64,000 nucleotides of DNA from Erythrobacter sp. NAP1 (GTDB taxonomy: Bacteria; Pseudomonadota; Alphaproteobacteria; Sphingomonadales; Sphingomonadaceae), in contig NZ_CH672390.1 in NCBI RefSeq assembly GCF_000152865.1, positions 1,550,001 through 1,614,000 on the forward strand, read 5' to 3'. Both the position numbers and the translations under genes were made by a program. A model generated the notes under the pieces. The model had not been told where the DNA came from. It did no database searches and was given only the letters and a program-made list of their open reading frames with translations. Below, piece by piece: positions 51,484-61,318 of this stretch (positions are counted from its first letter, which is position 1; every line of letters begins with the position of its first letter).

Positions 51484-52812
51484 TCAGGCGCTCAGGAGGC
51501 CTTCGATCGAGTTCGGACCCGCTTCGACAAGGCGGACTTCGACCAGATCACCTATCTGCGCATCGCCTTCGAACCAAACGCTGGTGAGCCATGGCGATTT
51601 GCCGAGCCATTGCCCCGGATGCTTGCCCTTGCGCTCAACGAGGACCGTGCAGGTCTTGCCGACAAGCCCCTCGTTGAAGGCCAGCTGGTCGCGGTTGAGG
51701 CGGGCTTGCAGGCGCTGAAGGCGTTCGTCCATCAGCTCCTTGGCGATCTGGTTATCCATCGTCGCAGCAGGGGTGCCGGGGCGAGGCGAATACTTGAAGC
51801 TGAACGCCTGCGAATAGCGGACCTCGTCGACCAACTTGAGCGTGTCTTCAAACTCCGCCTCGGTCTCGCCGGGAAAGCCGACGATGAAGTCGCCTGAGAG
51901 CGCGATATCCGGGCGCACTGTGCGAAAGCGTTCGAGGAGCTTGAGATAGCTTTCGGCGGTGTGCGAGCGGTTCATCGCTTTTAGCACGCGGTCATTGCCC
52001 GACTGCACCGGCAAGTGGAGGTACGGCATCAGCTTGTCGCAAGTGCCGTGCGCCTCGATCAGCGCGTCATCCATGTCGTTGGGATGACTGGTCGTGTAGC
52101 GAATGCGCTCAAGCCCATCCAATTCGGCAAGCGCGTGGATCAGCTGGCCGAGACCAACACTGCGGCCTTTTTCGTCCTCACCGGACCATGCGTTGACGTT
52201 CTGGCCCAGCAGCGTGATTTCGCGCGCGCCCGCTTCAATCAATTTGCGAGCTTCGTCGATCAAATCACTGTAGGGGCGTGATATTTCTGCTCCGCGCGTG
52301 TAAGGTACAACGCAATAGGTGCAGAACTTGTCGCACCCTTCCTGCACGGTCAGAAACGCGGTGGGCGAACGACGCTTGCGCTTGGGCAAGCTATCGAACT
52401 TCGCAATCGCAGGCATGTCGGTATCGGTCGCGCGCTCACCCGCAACCGCCTTGTCCAGCATGTCGGGCAAGCGGTGATAGGCCTGCGGGCCGACCACCAT
52501 GCTAACTGCCGGAGCGCGGGCCATGATCTCCTCGCCTTCGGCCTGCGCAACGCAGCCGGCAACCGCGATCATCGGTGCCTTTTCCTGCGTCTTGCCTTTG
52601 GTCAGACGGCCAATGTCGGAGTAGATCTTCTCCGCCGCCTTCTCACGGATATGGCAGGTGTTGAGCACCACCAGGTCAGCGTCCTCACCTTCTGGCGCAG
52701 GCGTGATGCCCTTTTCGGCCAACAGCTCGCCCATACGCTCGCCATCATAGACGTTCATCTGACAGCCGAAGGACTTGACCCGGTAGGTCTTGGGAGGAGT
52801 TTGCGGTTTCAT
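51484..52812 (-). CDS. miaB: tRNA-2-methylthio-N6-dimethylallyladenosine synthase
   Basis: 442 residues from ATG 52812. Radical-SAM methylthiotransferase acting on A37 of tRNAs reading U-starting codons. N-terminal UPF0004 domain with cysteines in [15 protein letters not shown] and VAGCVAQ (auxiliary cluster); radical-[19 protein letters not shown]-terminal TRAM domain. phoH follows on the same strand 145 bases downstream, the usual order. Confidence 0.95.
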   Translation of the reverse strand: MKPQTPPKTYRVKSFGCQMNVYDGERMGELLAEKGITPAPEGEDADLVVLNTCHIREKAAEKIYSDIGRLTKGKTQEKAPMIAVAGCVAQAEGEEIMARAPAVSMVVGPQAYHRLPDMLDKAVAGERATDTDMPAIAKFDSLPKRKRRSPTAFLTVQEGCDKFCTYCVVPYTRGAEISRPYSDLIDEARKLIEAGAREITLLGQNVNAWSGEDEKGRSVGLGQLIHALAELDGLERIRYTTSHPNDMDDALIEAHGTCDKLMPYLHLPVQSGNDRVLKAMNRSHTAESYLKLLERFRTVRPDIALSGDFIVGFPGETEAEFEDTLKLVDEVRYSQAFSFKYSPRPGTPAATMDNQIAKELMDERLQRLQARLNRDQLAFNEGLVGKTCTVLVERKGKHPGQWLGKSPWLTSVWFEGDAQIGDLVEVRLVEAGPNSIEGLLSA

Positions 52813-52847
52813 GATTGGCGGCGCTTTACCCGCAACTTCGCGCCACT

Positions 52848-53777
52848 TCAATTGTCAGCTTCATCCTTCGGTTTGCGACCGGAATGAACGCAGGGTTCGA
52901 CCTCCTGCCAGCCCGTACCCGGATGGTCGTCGTTATCGCGCTGGCATTCAACCATCGGCTTTCGGATGCCTTGTGCGCGCACGATCTTGAGCGCGTCGCT
53001 GTTGGAGTATGCTGCGATCCAAACAAGACAATCGGACAGCAGGCGAATGCTGTGTTTCGTGAACTGACCGTTCCGCGGTCCGCAATTGAGCGTGTACACG
53101 TCAGCGGCCGGCGCATCGTCGAAACGCGCGAACCTGCGCAGGACTTCACCTCGCTCGTTGAATACCGTGCGCTGCACGTCGTTGGTCATCGCCTCGCCGC
53201 GGTAGAATGGCGAGGTGTTGAACATGTAAGCTTTCACTTCCGGATAGCGGATCGAGACCTCGGTCGCGAGCGCCCCTCCCAGCGAGTGGCCCGCTACGAT
53301 CCATGGCAAGTCGTCGTCAAAGCGCGCCATCTCCGCCTCGAAAGTGCTGACAGCAATGTCGATCTGGTCGCGGCGCAATGTGCCGTAGAAGATATCGGTG
53401 AAGCCGTCGAAATCGGTCCCGCGAAAGGCCAGAATGCGCGCAACAGGCTTTCTGGCAGGATCGCCTTCAGAACCGGTCTCGAACTGTTCGAAGATCTGGT
53501 AACCGAAGCCGCGCTCACGGTCCTCTTCGGCAATCGGCAAACGCTCAAGCCGCTCAAGCGTGGGGAGCGGATAGGCGTATATATCGTCATCACCGACATA
53601 GGCCTGTGTCGAGGCAACCGCGAAAGGATAAGCCTGCACGGCGGCGGCACGCATAAAGCCGCACCAGCCACCAGGCTCAGTCCGGCATGGTGACCGCGAT
53701 TGCGAAATGTCGGGAAAGGTGGCGCAGGCCGAAACTGCCAACAGGCAAATCGCAAGTGCGACCCGGCGCAGCGTCAC
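52848..53777 (-). CDS. lipase-like alpha/beta hydrolase lipoprotein
   Basis: 309 residues from GTG 53777 behind GGGAG. Signal peptide with lipobox AVSAC, so a lipoprotein. The nucleophile elbow [12 protein letters not shown] is that of class 3 lipases; the acid and His are less certain. Cysteine pairs at both ends ([19 protein letters not shown]) could stabilise an extracytoplasmic fold. It is 35 bases upstream of miaB on the same strand. Confidence 0.82.
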   Translation of the reverse strand: MTLRRVALAICLLAVSACATFPDISQSRSPCRTEPGGWCGFMRAAAVQAYPFAVASTQAYVGDDDIYAYPLPTLERLERLPIAEEDRERGFGYQIFEQFETGSEGDPARKPVARILAFRGTDFDGFTDIFYGTLRRDQIDIAVSTFEAEMARFDDDLPWIVAGHSLGGALATEVSIRYPEVKAYMFNTSPFYRGEAMTNDVQRTVFNERGEVLRRFARFDDAPAADVYTLNCGPRNGQFTKHSIRLLSDCLVWIAAYSNSDALKIVRAQGIRKPMVECQRDNDDHPGTGWQEVEPCVHSGRKPKDEADN

Positions 53778-53795
53778 CTATTTACTCCCATCAGT

Positions 53796-54257
53796 TTAGG
53801 CGACAGTCGCCTTCACGATCTTGCCCGGCTGTGCGGGCGGCTCGCCCTTGGGCAGAGCATCGATGTGTTCCATGCCCTCTTCGACCTGGCCCCAGACGGT
53901 GTACTGGCCGTCGAGGAATTCGGCATCGTCGAAGCAGATGAAGAACTGCGAGTTGGCGCTGTCGGGGACCTGCGTACGGGCCATCGAGCAGGTGCCGCGC
54001 GTGTGCGGCTCGCTGTTGAACTCGGCCTTGAGGTCAGGCTTGTCGCTGCCGCCCATGCCGGTGCCGGTCGGATCGCCGCCCTGAGCCATGAAGCCCGGGA
54101 TCACGCGGTGGAATACGACGCCGTCATAAAAGCCTTCGCCGGCGAGCGTGGTGATGCGCTCGACGTGGCCGGGTGCGAGGTCCGGGCGCAGCTTGATGAC
54201 GACGTCTTTTGCTTCGCCGTCGCCGGTGTCGAGCGTGAAAGTGAGCTTTTCGGCCAT
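53796..54257 (-). CDS. peptidyl-prolyl cis-trans isomerase (cyclophilin)
   Basis: 153 residues, cytosolic single-domain cyclophilin. Active-site elements: GVVFHRVIPGFMAQGGDPTG (Arg and Gln of catalysis), SANSQFFI and the WGQV turn near the C-terminus. No signal peptide, so of the PpiB class. It lies 18 bases upstream of the lipase-like gene on the same strand. Confidence 0.93.
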   Translation of the reverse strand: MAEKLTFTLDTGDGEAKDVVIKLRPDLAPGHVERITTLAGEGFYDGVVFHRVIPGFMAQGGDPTGTGMGGSDKPDLKAEFNSEPHTRGTCSMARTQVPDSANSQFFICFDDAEFLDGQYTVWGQVEEGMEHIDALPKGEPPAQPGKIVKATVA

Positions 54258-54368
54258 TTGTCAGAATCTCCTGATTGATTTGCCCGTGCGCCTAACGGTT
54301 TTGGTTCGCCATGTCACCCGTGCGGGTAAGCGGTTGCTTTTCGAGAGGCCGCATCTAAACCCGCTCCC

Positions 54369-55817
54369 ATGGTCGATCCTGCAGCCCTTGATGATGAAGT
54401 GCTGACCGCCGAGGCGGAAGAGGAAGAAGTGCGCCCCGACGACCGCATCGACGATGAGCGGCACGACGAGGAAAACCGGCTAAAACCGGAATATGTGCGC
54501 GAGGTCGAGGAAGCGCTCGAGGCGGGCGATACTGGCGCGGTCTATGACCTTGTCGAGCCGCTCCACCCTGCTGACATCGCCGACTTGCTCGAACTGTTCG
54601 ACCGCGACGATCGCGCAATGCTCGCCGCTTCGATCACCGACCTGATGAGCGCGGAAGTGATCGCGGAACTGAACGATCACGTGCGCGAACTGATGATGGA
54701 GGCGCTCGAGCCTCAGGACGTCGCCGCAATTACCGAACAGCTGGAGACCGACGACGCGGTCCAACTGCTCGAAGACCTCGACGAGGACGACCAGAAGGCG
54801 ATTATCGCCGAGCTGGAGCCTGAGACGCAGGCCGCGGTCAATTCCGCGCTGTCCTATCCCGAGGAGACCGCCGGACGCCTGATGAACCGCGCCGTGATGG
54901 CGGTTCCCGAGCACCTGACCGTGGGCGACCTTATCGATTACCTCCGCGAGGAAGGCGACCTCACGCACGATTTCTTCGAGGTTTTCGTGGTCGATGCCGC
55001 CTTCCATCCGGTCGGCACCTGCGCGCTCAACTGGATTTTGACGACCCCGCGCAACATCAAGCTCACCGACGTGATGAAGCGCGACCAGACGCTGATCCCG
55101 GTCGATACCGATCAGGAAGAAGTCGCGCTGATGTTCCAGAAATACGCGCTGATTTCGGCTGCGGTGGTGGACGAGAGCGGACGGCTTGTGGGCCAGATGA
55201 CGGTCGATGACATCGTCCACATCATCTCCGAAGAAGCGGGAGAGGATGCGCTGCTTCTCTCAGGTGCGGGCGATGGCGACATCAACGAGCCGATCCGTGA
55301 GGCCTACTCCAGCCGCGTACGCTGGCTGGTCGCGAACCTTGGGACGGCTGTGGTGGCTTCCGCGATCATCGCGTTCTTTGGCGCCGCGATCGAGCAGCTC
55401 GTGGCGCTAGCCGTCTTGATGCCAATCGTGGCCAGCATTGGCGGCAATGCAGGCACGCAGACTATGGCCGTCGCGGTTCGCGCAATTGCGACCAACCAAT
55501 TGACGCGAGCGAACACTTGGAAAATCGTGTGGCGCGAATTGCGCGTGGCGATCCTCAACGGCTTCACGGTTGCGGTGCTGATCGGGATCGCGGCTGGTAT
55601 CCTGTTCGGCTGGCAGATGGGCGTCGTCATCGCGCTTGCCATGGTCATCAACATCGCGGTCTCGGGACTTGCAGGTGTGCTGGTCCCGGTCGCGTTCGAG
55701 CGCATGGGTCAGGACCCTGCGGTCGCGTCCAGCGTGTTCGTGACGATGATCACCGATTCGATGGGCTTCTTCGCCTTCCTCGGCCTTGCGGTCGCGGCTG
55801 GCCTTGCACCGCTTTAG
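54369..55817 (+). CDS. mgtE: magnesium transporter MgtE
   Basis: 482 residues. N-terminal MgtE_N superhelix with long acidic lead, two CBS domains (MNRAVMAVPEHLTVGDLIDY; VDESGRLVGQMTVDDIVHII), the plug helix, and five membrane helices with the conserved PIVASIGGNAGTQTMAVAVR. Gated by cytosolic Mg2+. It is the only gene of its type here and is divergent from the cyclophilin operon. Confidence 0.95.
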   Translation: MVDPAALDDEVLTAEAEEEEVRPDDRIDDERHDEENRLKPEYVREVEEALEAGDTGAVYDLVEPLHPADIADLLELFDRDDRAMLAASITDLMSAEVIAELNDHVRELMMEALEPQDVAAITEQLETDDAVQLLEDLDEDDQKAIIAELEPETQAAVNSALSYPEETAGRLMNRAVMAVPEHLTVGDLIDYLREEGDLTHDFFEVFVVDAAFHPVGTCALNWILTTPRNIKLTDVMKRDQTLIPVDTDQEEVALMFQKYALISAAVVDESGRLVGQMTVDDIVHIISEEAGEDALLLSGAGDGDINEPIREAYSSRVRWLVANLGTAVVASAIIAFFGAAIEQLVALAVLMPIVASIGGNAGTQTMAVAVRAIATNQLTRANTWKIVWRELRVAILNGFTVAVLIGIAAGILFGWQMGVVIALAMVINIAVSGLAGVLVPVAFERMGQDPAVASSVFVTMITDSMGFFAFLGLAVAAGLAPL

Positions 55818-55823
55818 CGCGTT

Positions 55824-56765
55824 CTACTTGATCGCCAGCGGATTGATCACCGCCTGCACCGATCCGGCAAAACGCGGCTGCCCCAGCACGAAGAAGAACT
55901 CGTAAATCTCGTCCGCGGCAAGCGGCCCGGTGTTCATCGTCTCAAGAATGTAGATGCCGTGATCGACGAGTAAGGCCGCGTGGACTGGAAAGACGATCCC
56001 GTCCTCGAAACTCATTGTCTCCAACGCAGCGCTGTCCGCACCGACTGCCACAACGCCGAGGCCAGCGAGGTATTCCGCGCCATCGGCATTGATGCCGGGC
56101 TGCCGGGCGATGAAGGCTTCCGGGTCTTCCTCAGCCATCGAGAGCCATCCGGAATGAAGGAGCACCACGTCCCCTGCCCTGATCTCAACCCCTTGCGCCT
56201 CGGCTGCGGCAGCGATGTCCTCGCCGCCAAAGCTCGCCATCGGTTCCAGTCGGTCGGTGCCGAAATGCTTCGCCATGTCGATCAGTACGCCGCGCGTCGC
56301 GATGGGCGGGATCTGGTCGGTACCGAACTTGGTGAGGCCGTTGGGCGTCAGGAATTCCTCTGCGCGCACGCCGCCATAATGCACCCCGTCACGCCCGATA
56401 TGGCCAAGTCCGTCGATCTGGCTGCCGATCCCCACATGCGTGACGAGGCGATCATCGTGGCCCGTGATGCGGTTCGCTCCCATCGCGTCGCCAGCGGCGA
56501 AGGTCTCGATCGAGAAGCTGCGCCCCGGATACGGCACGCTGTCCGGTCCGGTGACCACGCCAAGCGGATAGACCTTGCCCTCGGTCACGAGACCGGCGGC
56601 GTTCGCGGTCATCGCTTCGGTGATGGTGCTCGCCATGCCGTATTCGGGATGGGGCTCGCCGGGTGTGAGGTCGGCTTGATCCGCCTGCTCGCCCGCCTGT
56701 CCTGAACACGCGGCAAGCGCCACCAGCATGCCAGCCACGAGTGCATTTTTCGCACTGTTCACCAT
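55824..56765 (-). CDS. cyclase-family (kynurenine formamidase-like) lipoprotein
   Basis: 313 residues, lipobox ALAAC at the end of the signal peptide. The enzymatic signature HxGTHxDxPxH reads THVGIGSQIDGLGHIG, retaining His, Gln, Asp and His but with changed spacing and T to I/S. The downstream VLLHSGW strand and GVDSAALE-like EDGIVFPVH region fit the cyclase/amidohydrolase family. An extracellular location is unusual for that family. Converges with mgtE across six bases. Confidence 0.83.
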   Translation of the reverse strand: MVNSAKNALVAGMLVALAACSGQAGEQADQADLTPGEPHPEYGMASTITEAMTANAAGLVTEGKVYPLGVVTGPDSVPYPGRSFSIETFAAGDAMGANRITGHDDRLVTHVGIGSQIDGLGHIGRDGVHYGGVRAEEFLTPNGLTKFGTDQIPPIATRGVLIDMAKHFGTDRLEPMASFGGEDIAAAAEAQGVEIRAGDVVLLHSGWLSMAEEDPEAFIARQPGINADGAEYLAGLGVVAVGADSAALETMSFEDGIVFPVHAALLVDHGIYILETMNTGPLAADEIYEFFFVLGQPRFAGSVQAVINPLAIK

Positions 56766-56833
56766 CGAAATTCCCCCTGTTTTCCGCTCTTGACCGGTTC
56801 AAAAACCGCCTCTGACCCGCCATATGAATACAC

Positions 56834-57223
56834 ATGCCTCTCCACCTGACCAAGATCGCGTTTGGCGCGCAGAGCTATACCGACATCGAAAGCTGGTACG
56901 CCGGTCGCCGCAGCCCGCACCTGACAACCAAGTATCGTCCGACAAAATGGGAGGAATGCATCGGCGGCTCGCTGTACTGGATCCACCAGCACAGCATCGT
57001 CGCTCGCTCCGAAATTCTTGGCTTTTCGCAGACCGATAGCGGGCGCTGGCTAATCGAGCTGAAGCCCGAACTGGTCCGGGTCTCCCCGCGTCCCAAGCGC
57101 GCCCATCAGGGCTGGCGCTATCTCAAGGGAGAGCCCCCTCGCGACCTTGCTCCGGGTGAAGACATCGGCGACGCTCTACCCGGAAAGCTGGCGGCGAAGC
57201 TGGAGAAGTTGGGACTGGTTTAG
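56834..57223 (+). CDS. DUF1489 family protein
   Basis: 129 residues, soluble. HLTKIAFGAQSYTDIESWYA, WEECIGGSLYWIHQHSIVAR and HQGWRYLKGEPPRDL are the characteristic DUF1489 blocks of alphaproteobacteria. Conserved Trp, His and Arg suggest a binding or enzymatic surface. Function unknown. Convergent with the cytochrome b561 gene. Confidence 0.88.
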   Translation: MPLHLTKIAFGAQSYTDIESWYAGRRSPHLTTKYRPTKWEECIGGSLYWIHQHSIVARSEILGFSQTDSGRWLIELKPELVRVSPRPKRAHQGWRYLKGEPPRDLAPGEDIGDALPGKLAAKLEKLGLV

Positions 57224-57234
57224 GTCAGCGGCAT

Positions 57235-57906
57235 CTATGTCAAAGGCGGGGCGCCAAGGTAGATCCACAGCGCGATCCCAGCCGCAACCGCGAAGGCGCC
57301 TAGTGCCCTGCCCCAAGGGGTCGGCGAGTTGTCGCTCACCACAAGCTTTTTCTCGCCCTTGCCGCCGATCATCGCGCCGATCAGGTTTTCCGCGCGCACA
57401 GCGCCGTAGATGCCGATTGCGGTGATGTGCAGGCCGATCATTCCGACAACGACCCACCAGAACCATTCATGCGTATCGGTGAGCGTGTCGGCGGTGCCAA
57501 CTCCGACCAGAGGGTTCAGCGGCCCTGTCGCTCCATCGTACGGATCGCCTGCGAACAGCCCCATCGCGACTTGTGCCAGCGTAAAGCCAAGTAAGCCGAG
57601 CACTGCGAGAGCGGCCAGCGGGCTGTGCCCTTTGTTCGCCTTCTCGTCATAGCCGCCGCGAAGGTAGGCGAGCACTTTCCCCGGCCCCTTGAGAAAGTTT
57701 CCGAAGCGCGCCGTATCCGTACCGACAAAGCCCCAGAAGATGCGGAACAGCAGCACCGCGAGCAGCACATGGCCGAGCCTTATATGCCAGCCCCATTCGG
57801 AATTGTCGGCTGTCACCCACATAGCCGGGACCAGCACGGCCAGCGACCAGTGGGTGAGCCTGACCGGCAAGTCCCAGATGCGAACGGGCTGAGTGGGTTC
57901 GGCCAT
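57235..57906 (-). CDS. cytochrome b/b6-type (b561) membrane protein
   Basis: 223 residues with four or five membrane helices. Haem ligands are suggested by WDLPVRLTHWSLAVLV (His in helix 1), WHIRLGHVLLAVLLFRIFWG (His in helix 2), and DTHEWFWWVVVGMIGLHITA (His). Extended C-terminal tail with one more helix. Partner cytochrome c gene is immediately upstream on the same strand, 23 bases away, a known b561-c electron-transfer pair. Acceptor or donor is not identified. Confidence 0.88.
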   Translation of the reverse strand: MAEPTQPVRIWDLPVRLTHWSLAVLVPAMWVTADNSEWGWHIRLGHVLLAVLLFRIFWGFVGTDTARFGNFLKGPGKVLAYLRGGYDEKANKGHSPLAALAVLGLLGFTLAQVAMGLFAGDPYDGATGPLNPLVGVGTADTLTDTHEWFWWVVVGMIGLHITAIGIYGAVRAENLIGAMIGGKGEKKLVVSDNSPTPWGRALGAFAVAAGIALWIYLGAPPLT

Positions 57907-57929
57907 GCGCTATGCGACCTTGCGCTGGA

Positions 57930-58430
57930 TCAGTCGTCGTCCTTGCGGAAGCTATCGTGGCAGTTCTTGCAGCCATTCTTGCCGAGATTGCCGACCTGCG
58001 CGCCCACCGCTTCGGGATCGCCAGTTGCCGCAGCCGCCATCATTTCCTCGCTCAATCCGACAGCGGTCTGGATCGCTTCGTTGAAGCCTTCCGGGTCCTC
58101 CCAGATCGCGGCGAGAGCTTCGGTGTCGTAGCCCGCTTCCATGCTGGTTCCTTCGGGGAACAGGTCTGGCAGGCGCTGGAGCCTTGTGTTGATGTCGGCA
58201 GCAGCCGGTTCGATCACCGCAAAATCGGGAGCGTCGGTTTCAAGCTGTTCGCGGATCGCCTTGAAGCTGTCGCCGATGGCTTCGAAATTGTCCTGACGTT
58301 CGGCAATTTCGGCTGGCGCATCGCCGGCGGGTTCGGGCGCTTCGGCATCTGTCGTTTCGCCGCCGCATGCTGCGAGCAATGCAATGAGCGGGGTGGCAGC
58401 GATCAGGCGAAAAGTGGAATTGCGGGTCAT
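57930..58430 (-). CDS. cytochrome c-prime-type lipoprotein
   Basis: 166 residues from ATG 58430. Signal peptide with lipobox LLAAC, an acidic linker, then a four-helix haem domain ending in the C-terminal CKNCHDSFR, where the CxxCH is placed as in cytochrome c' (PF01322). The C-terminal position of the haem site and lipid anchoring are consistent with a periplasmic partner to the neighbouring b561. Ligand-binding (NO) role possible. Confidence 0.9.
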   Translation of the reverse strand: MTRNSTFRLIAATPLIALLAACGGETTDAEAPEPAGDAPAEIAERQDNFEAIGDSFKAIREQLETDAPDFAVIEPAAADINTRLQRLPDLFPEGTSMEAGYDTEALAAIWEDPEGFNEAIQTAVGLSEEMMAAAATGDPEAVGAQVGNLGKNGCKNCHDSFRKDDD

Positions 58431-58584
58431 TGGGTCGGGTCCTTGATGCGAGGTGTGACGGCGCTCTTTGATCCCGGTTGCGACACTACAGATTGCTGGC
58501 CCTTGCGCAAATATCGAATTTTGCGAGCGCTTTTTGGGAACGCTGGCGGGTCCTTCCCGGTAAGCGAGGTAAAGGAGAAACAAC

Positions 58585-58830
58585 ATGCCAGAGCGTCAAT
58601 CGCTTCACCCCGACAACGAACTCATCGAAGAAATCACCAAGGAAGCCACCCCGTCGCATCAGGGCAGCGCCGATGGGACGGTCAATGTGCGCGTGGGCAA
58701 ACGCGCCGAGCTGAACCGCGCGACCGATCCCGACAACCGCGAACCCGTGGTCGGCTCGGACAACCCCGAAGATGATGCTCGCAAGGGTCCCAAGACGATG
58801 GAGGCCATCAAGAAGGGCGAAGCAAACTAA
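58585..58830 (+). CDS. small hydrophilic protein of unknown function
   Basis: 81 residues behind AAAGGAG. No cysteine, no membrane segment; polar and charged throughout (RQSLHPDNELIEEITKEATP near the start, GPKTMEAIKKGEAN at the end), so probably largely unstructured. Not a recognised family. The clean ribosome-binding site and lack of overlap with a better gene support it being real. Confidence 0.62.
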   Translation: MPERQSLHPDNELIEEITKEATPSHQGSADGTVNVRVGKRAELNRATDPDNREPVVGSDNPEDDARKGPKTMEAIKKGEAN

Positions 58831-58862
58831 GTCAGGCTATCGAGCACCTGCCCCCGCCCGCA

Positions 58863-59756
58863 TCAACCCTGTGCGGCGGGAGGCTTGGGAAAGAGCACTG
58901 GGGTCTTTCGGCGATATTCCTGATACTCGGGGTCGTCGCCCCAGCGCTCTTTTGCCTGTTCTTCCTGCAGGTTGATCCCGCTGATCCGGGTCAGCAACAG
59001 GTAGACGAAGATCGGCGAGATCACGACCAGCCAGCTCATTCCCGAAAGCACGGGGATGGCGATCACGAAGATACCGGTCCACAGCGTGATTTCGCCAAAG
59101 TAATTGGGGTGGCGCGACCACCTCCACAATCCGACATTGATGAAATCGCCGTCGTTCTCGTCCTTGGACTTGAACGCGCTTTTTTGTGCGTCGGCGATAG
59201 TCTCAAAGGCCATGCCGATGACCCAGATCGCTGCGCCGACCCAGAAGAAAATACCGATCGGCTCGCGCGTTTCATTGGTGATGATCGCGAGCGCGGCGGA
59301 AGCAGTCAGGATCACCCAGAGCGCCTGAAGCGTCCAAGCTGCAAGGAAGCGCGGCGGGTTTTTCTTGATCTTCTCGAACCGGCTGTCGCTGCCGCCCTTC
59401 GCCTGGATGCGAATGAAGAGGAACGTGCCGAGACGAATGCACCAGATGGCGACCATCGCGGCCACGACAATACCGCGAGTGTCGAGAGAACCCATCGTGG
59501 TGACGGCAGCGTAGCAGGCAAGCGCCGTAACGCTGAGATAGGTGATCGCTCCAAAGCTGTCGTAAAATTTGTCTGATTGCGCAGCAGCGGAGGGGATGAA
59601 GGCAAGCCAGTTGATCACCAGCGCCATCCACGCGCACCAATACATGGTGGGCGCGTCATAGACCTGAACGCTGTTTGCGCCTGCGAAAAACGCAAATGCG
59701 AGCGCGAAAATCGTGACAAATGCCACGACGGTAAAGCTCTTGATTGCCTTGCTCAT
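58863..59756 (-). CDS. DUF1295 / steroid 5-alpha-reductase-like membrane protein
   Basis: 297 residues with about eight membrane helices. C-terminal motif GLWRWSRHPNYFGEITLWTG is the DUF1295 signature, related to steroid 5-alpha-reductase and isoprenylcysteine carboxylmethyltransferase cofactor sites. The last cytoplasmic helix has GISGINLQEEQAKERWGDDP. Predicted NADPH-dependent lipid reductase or methyltransferase relative; substrate unknown. Separated from the SDR operon by 54 bases. Confidence 0.87.
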   Translation of the reverse strand: MSKAIKSFTVVAFVTIFALAFAFFAGANSVQVYDAPTMYWCAWMALVINWLAFIPSAAAQSDKFYDSFGAITYLSVTALACYAAVTTMGSLDTRGIVVAAMVAIWCIRLGTFLFIRIQAKGGSDSRFEKIKKNPPRFLAAWTLQALWVILTASAALAIITNETREPIGIFFWVGAAIWVIGMAFETIADAQKSAFKSKDENDGDFINVGLWRWSRHPNYFGEITLWTGIFVIAIPVLSGMSWLVVISPIFVYLLLTRISGINLQEEQAKERWGDDPEYQEYRRKTPVLFPKPPAAQG

Positions 59757-59810
59757 TGAGCCCCTGTCCCCTGTTTCTTGTATTGGCGAATGTTTTGGTG
59801 CTGTTTAGGC

Positions 59811-60629
59811 CTACTGCTTTTCGGCGGCTTGTGAAGCTTTACGGATTTGCTCGACGACCAGACGCACATCGTGGCGCGCATCCTGCTCCGGCGGTAGCGC
59901 ATATTCGGCAAAACTCGCCGAGAGCTCGCTCATGCGTTCGCCTATCCGCACCTCATTGTAGCCATGGCTTACCACGAAGCGGCGGCGCTGCATGACTTGC
60001 GGCAGGATCCGGTCGACATAGTCCTCGACATTCATGCCGAGCTTCATGAATTGTTCGGGCCCTAGCGGGGTGAAGACCCAGCCCGGCACGATCAGGCCCG
60101 CATGGACGTGCGCGGGCAGATCACCGCGCAGGCTTTCGGTCAGGCCCAGAACGGCATGCTTCGCGCTTATGTACGCAGCGGATTGCTCGATCGCGCAGAA
60201 CCAGCTGTTCTCACTGCCCGTGTTGTAGATTGCGCTCGGATTGTCCTGCGCGATCAACCTTGGAGCGAAAGCGCGGCAGCCGTTCCACACGCCCCAGTAA
60301 TTGACGTCAAAATGCGCGCGGGCACGGGCTGGGTCGACTTCCCACAGCTTGGCTCGCGGCCCGCTTTCACCGGCATTGTTGAAGACGAGATCGACGCTTT
60401 CGAAAGTGTCGAAAGCTGCGTCGGCAAGCGCCTCAACCGCTTTCAGGTCGCTCACATCGCAGGCCATCGCGGTGATACCGTCGATTGCAGCGGCACGGTC
60501 GAGGGCAGGCCCGGGCAAATCGGCGACCATCACGCCCAGCCCTTGTCCCGCCAGTCTTTGTGCGAGCGCCAGCCCGATCCCGCTTGCGCCGCCCGTTATG
60601 ACCGCGCTCTTGGGAGCGAATTCGCTCAC
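59811..60629 (-). CDS. short-chain dehydrogenase/reductase
   Basis: 272 residues from GTG 60629. Rossmann TGGASGIGLALAQRLAG, NNAGE, and the YISAKHAVL catalytic Tyr/Lys pair of a classical SDR; active-site Ser is in NTGSENSW. Substrate unreadable. Start overlaps the DsbA-like stop by four bases, so it is the last gene of the overlapping operon. Confidence 0.9.
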   Translation of the reverse strand: MSEFAPKSAVITGGASGIGLALAQRLAGQGLGVMVADLPGPALDRAAAIDGITAMACDVSDLKAVEALADAAFDTFESVDLVFNNAGESGPRAKLWEVDPARARAHFDVNYWGVWNGCRAFAPRLIAQDNPSAIYNTGSENSWFCAIEQSAAYISAKHAVLGLTESLRGDLPAHVHAGLIVPGWVFTPLGPEQFMKLGMNVEDYVDRILPQVMQRRRFVVSHGYNEVRIGERMSELSASFAEYALPPEQDARHDVRLVVEQIRKASQAAEKQ

Positions 60630-61318
60630 TCAGCAGAAGCCCGCGTCTTCTCGACCACGCGGCGCAGTGCATTGACGTAGACATCAGGCGCCTGCGCGCC
60701 GGGGATCATGAACTTGCCTTCAACGATCATGGCGGGAACGCCGGAGATGTTAAGGTCCCACGCCTGGCGCTCCTCTGCGAGTACGCGCGCTTCAAGATCG
60801 GCGTCATCAAACGCAGCTTTGGCAGCTTCGCGGTGGAGACCGACTTCGCTCGCGATGCCCAGCAGCACGTCGCGGTCGGACAAATCCTTGCGATGGTTGA
60901 AATGGGCCTCGAACAGAGCAAGCTTGAGCTTCGTCTGGACTTCCGGCCCCATCTGCTCAAGCGCGAGGCCCAGCAGCTTGTGGCAATCGCGCGTGTTCCA
61001 CATCATCGCTGGCGGCGCCTCACCCTCGCCTTCGTAACTCAGCGATACACCGGCGCTCTCAGCGATTTCGCGCATCTTGCCGCGCACCGCTGCGCCCTCT
61101 TCGGCAGAGCGGCCATATTTGCGGCTGAGATGCGCCTCCTGCTCCTCGCCCTCTTTGGGCATGTCGGGATTGAGTTCGAACGGCCGCCAGCGCACCTGCG
61201 CCTCGATCTCGCCCTCAAGCTCATTCAGCGCCTTGGTCAGCTGGCCGTAGCCGATCACGCACCATGGGCAAACGACGTCGGAATAGATGTCGATCGTGAG
61301 CTTTTCCGGAGCACTCAT
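60626..61318 (-). CDS. DsbA-family oxidoreductase (FrnE-like)
   Basis: 230 residues from ATG 61318. Thioredoxin fold with IDIYSDVVCPWCVIGYGQL, giving a CPWC active site near residue 17, and a helical insert typical of FrnE. No signal peptide, so cytosolic, unlike true DsbA; FrnE proteins have thiol isomerase activity and stress links. Its stop overlaps the SDR start and its ATG overlaps the nudC stop. Confidence 0.9.
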   Translation of the reverse strand: MSAPEKLTIDIYSDVVCPWCVIGYGQLTKALNELEGEIEAQVRWRPFELNPDMPKEGEEQEAHLSRKYGRSAEEGAAVRGKMREIAESAGVSLSYEGEGEAPPAMMWNTRDCHKLLGLALEQMGPEVQTKLKLALFEAHFNHRKDLSDRDVLLGIASEVGLHREAAKAAFDDADLEARVLAEERQAWDLNISGVPAMIVEGKFMIPGAQAPDVYVNALRRVVEKTRASAE

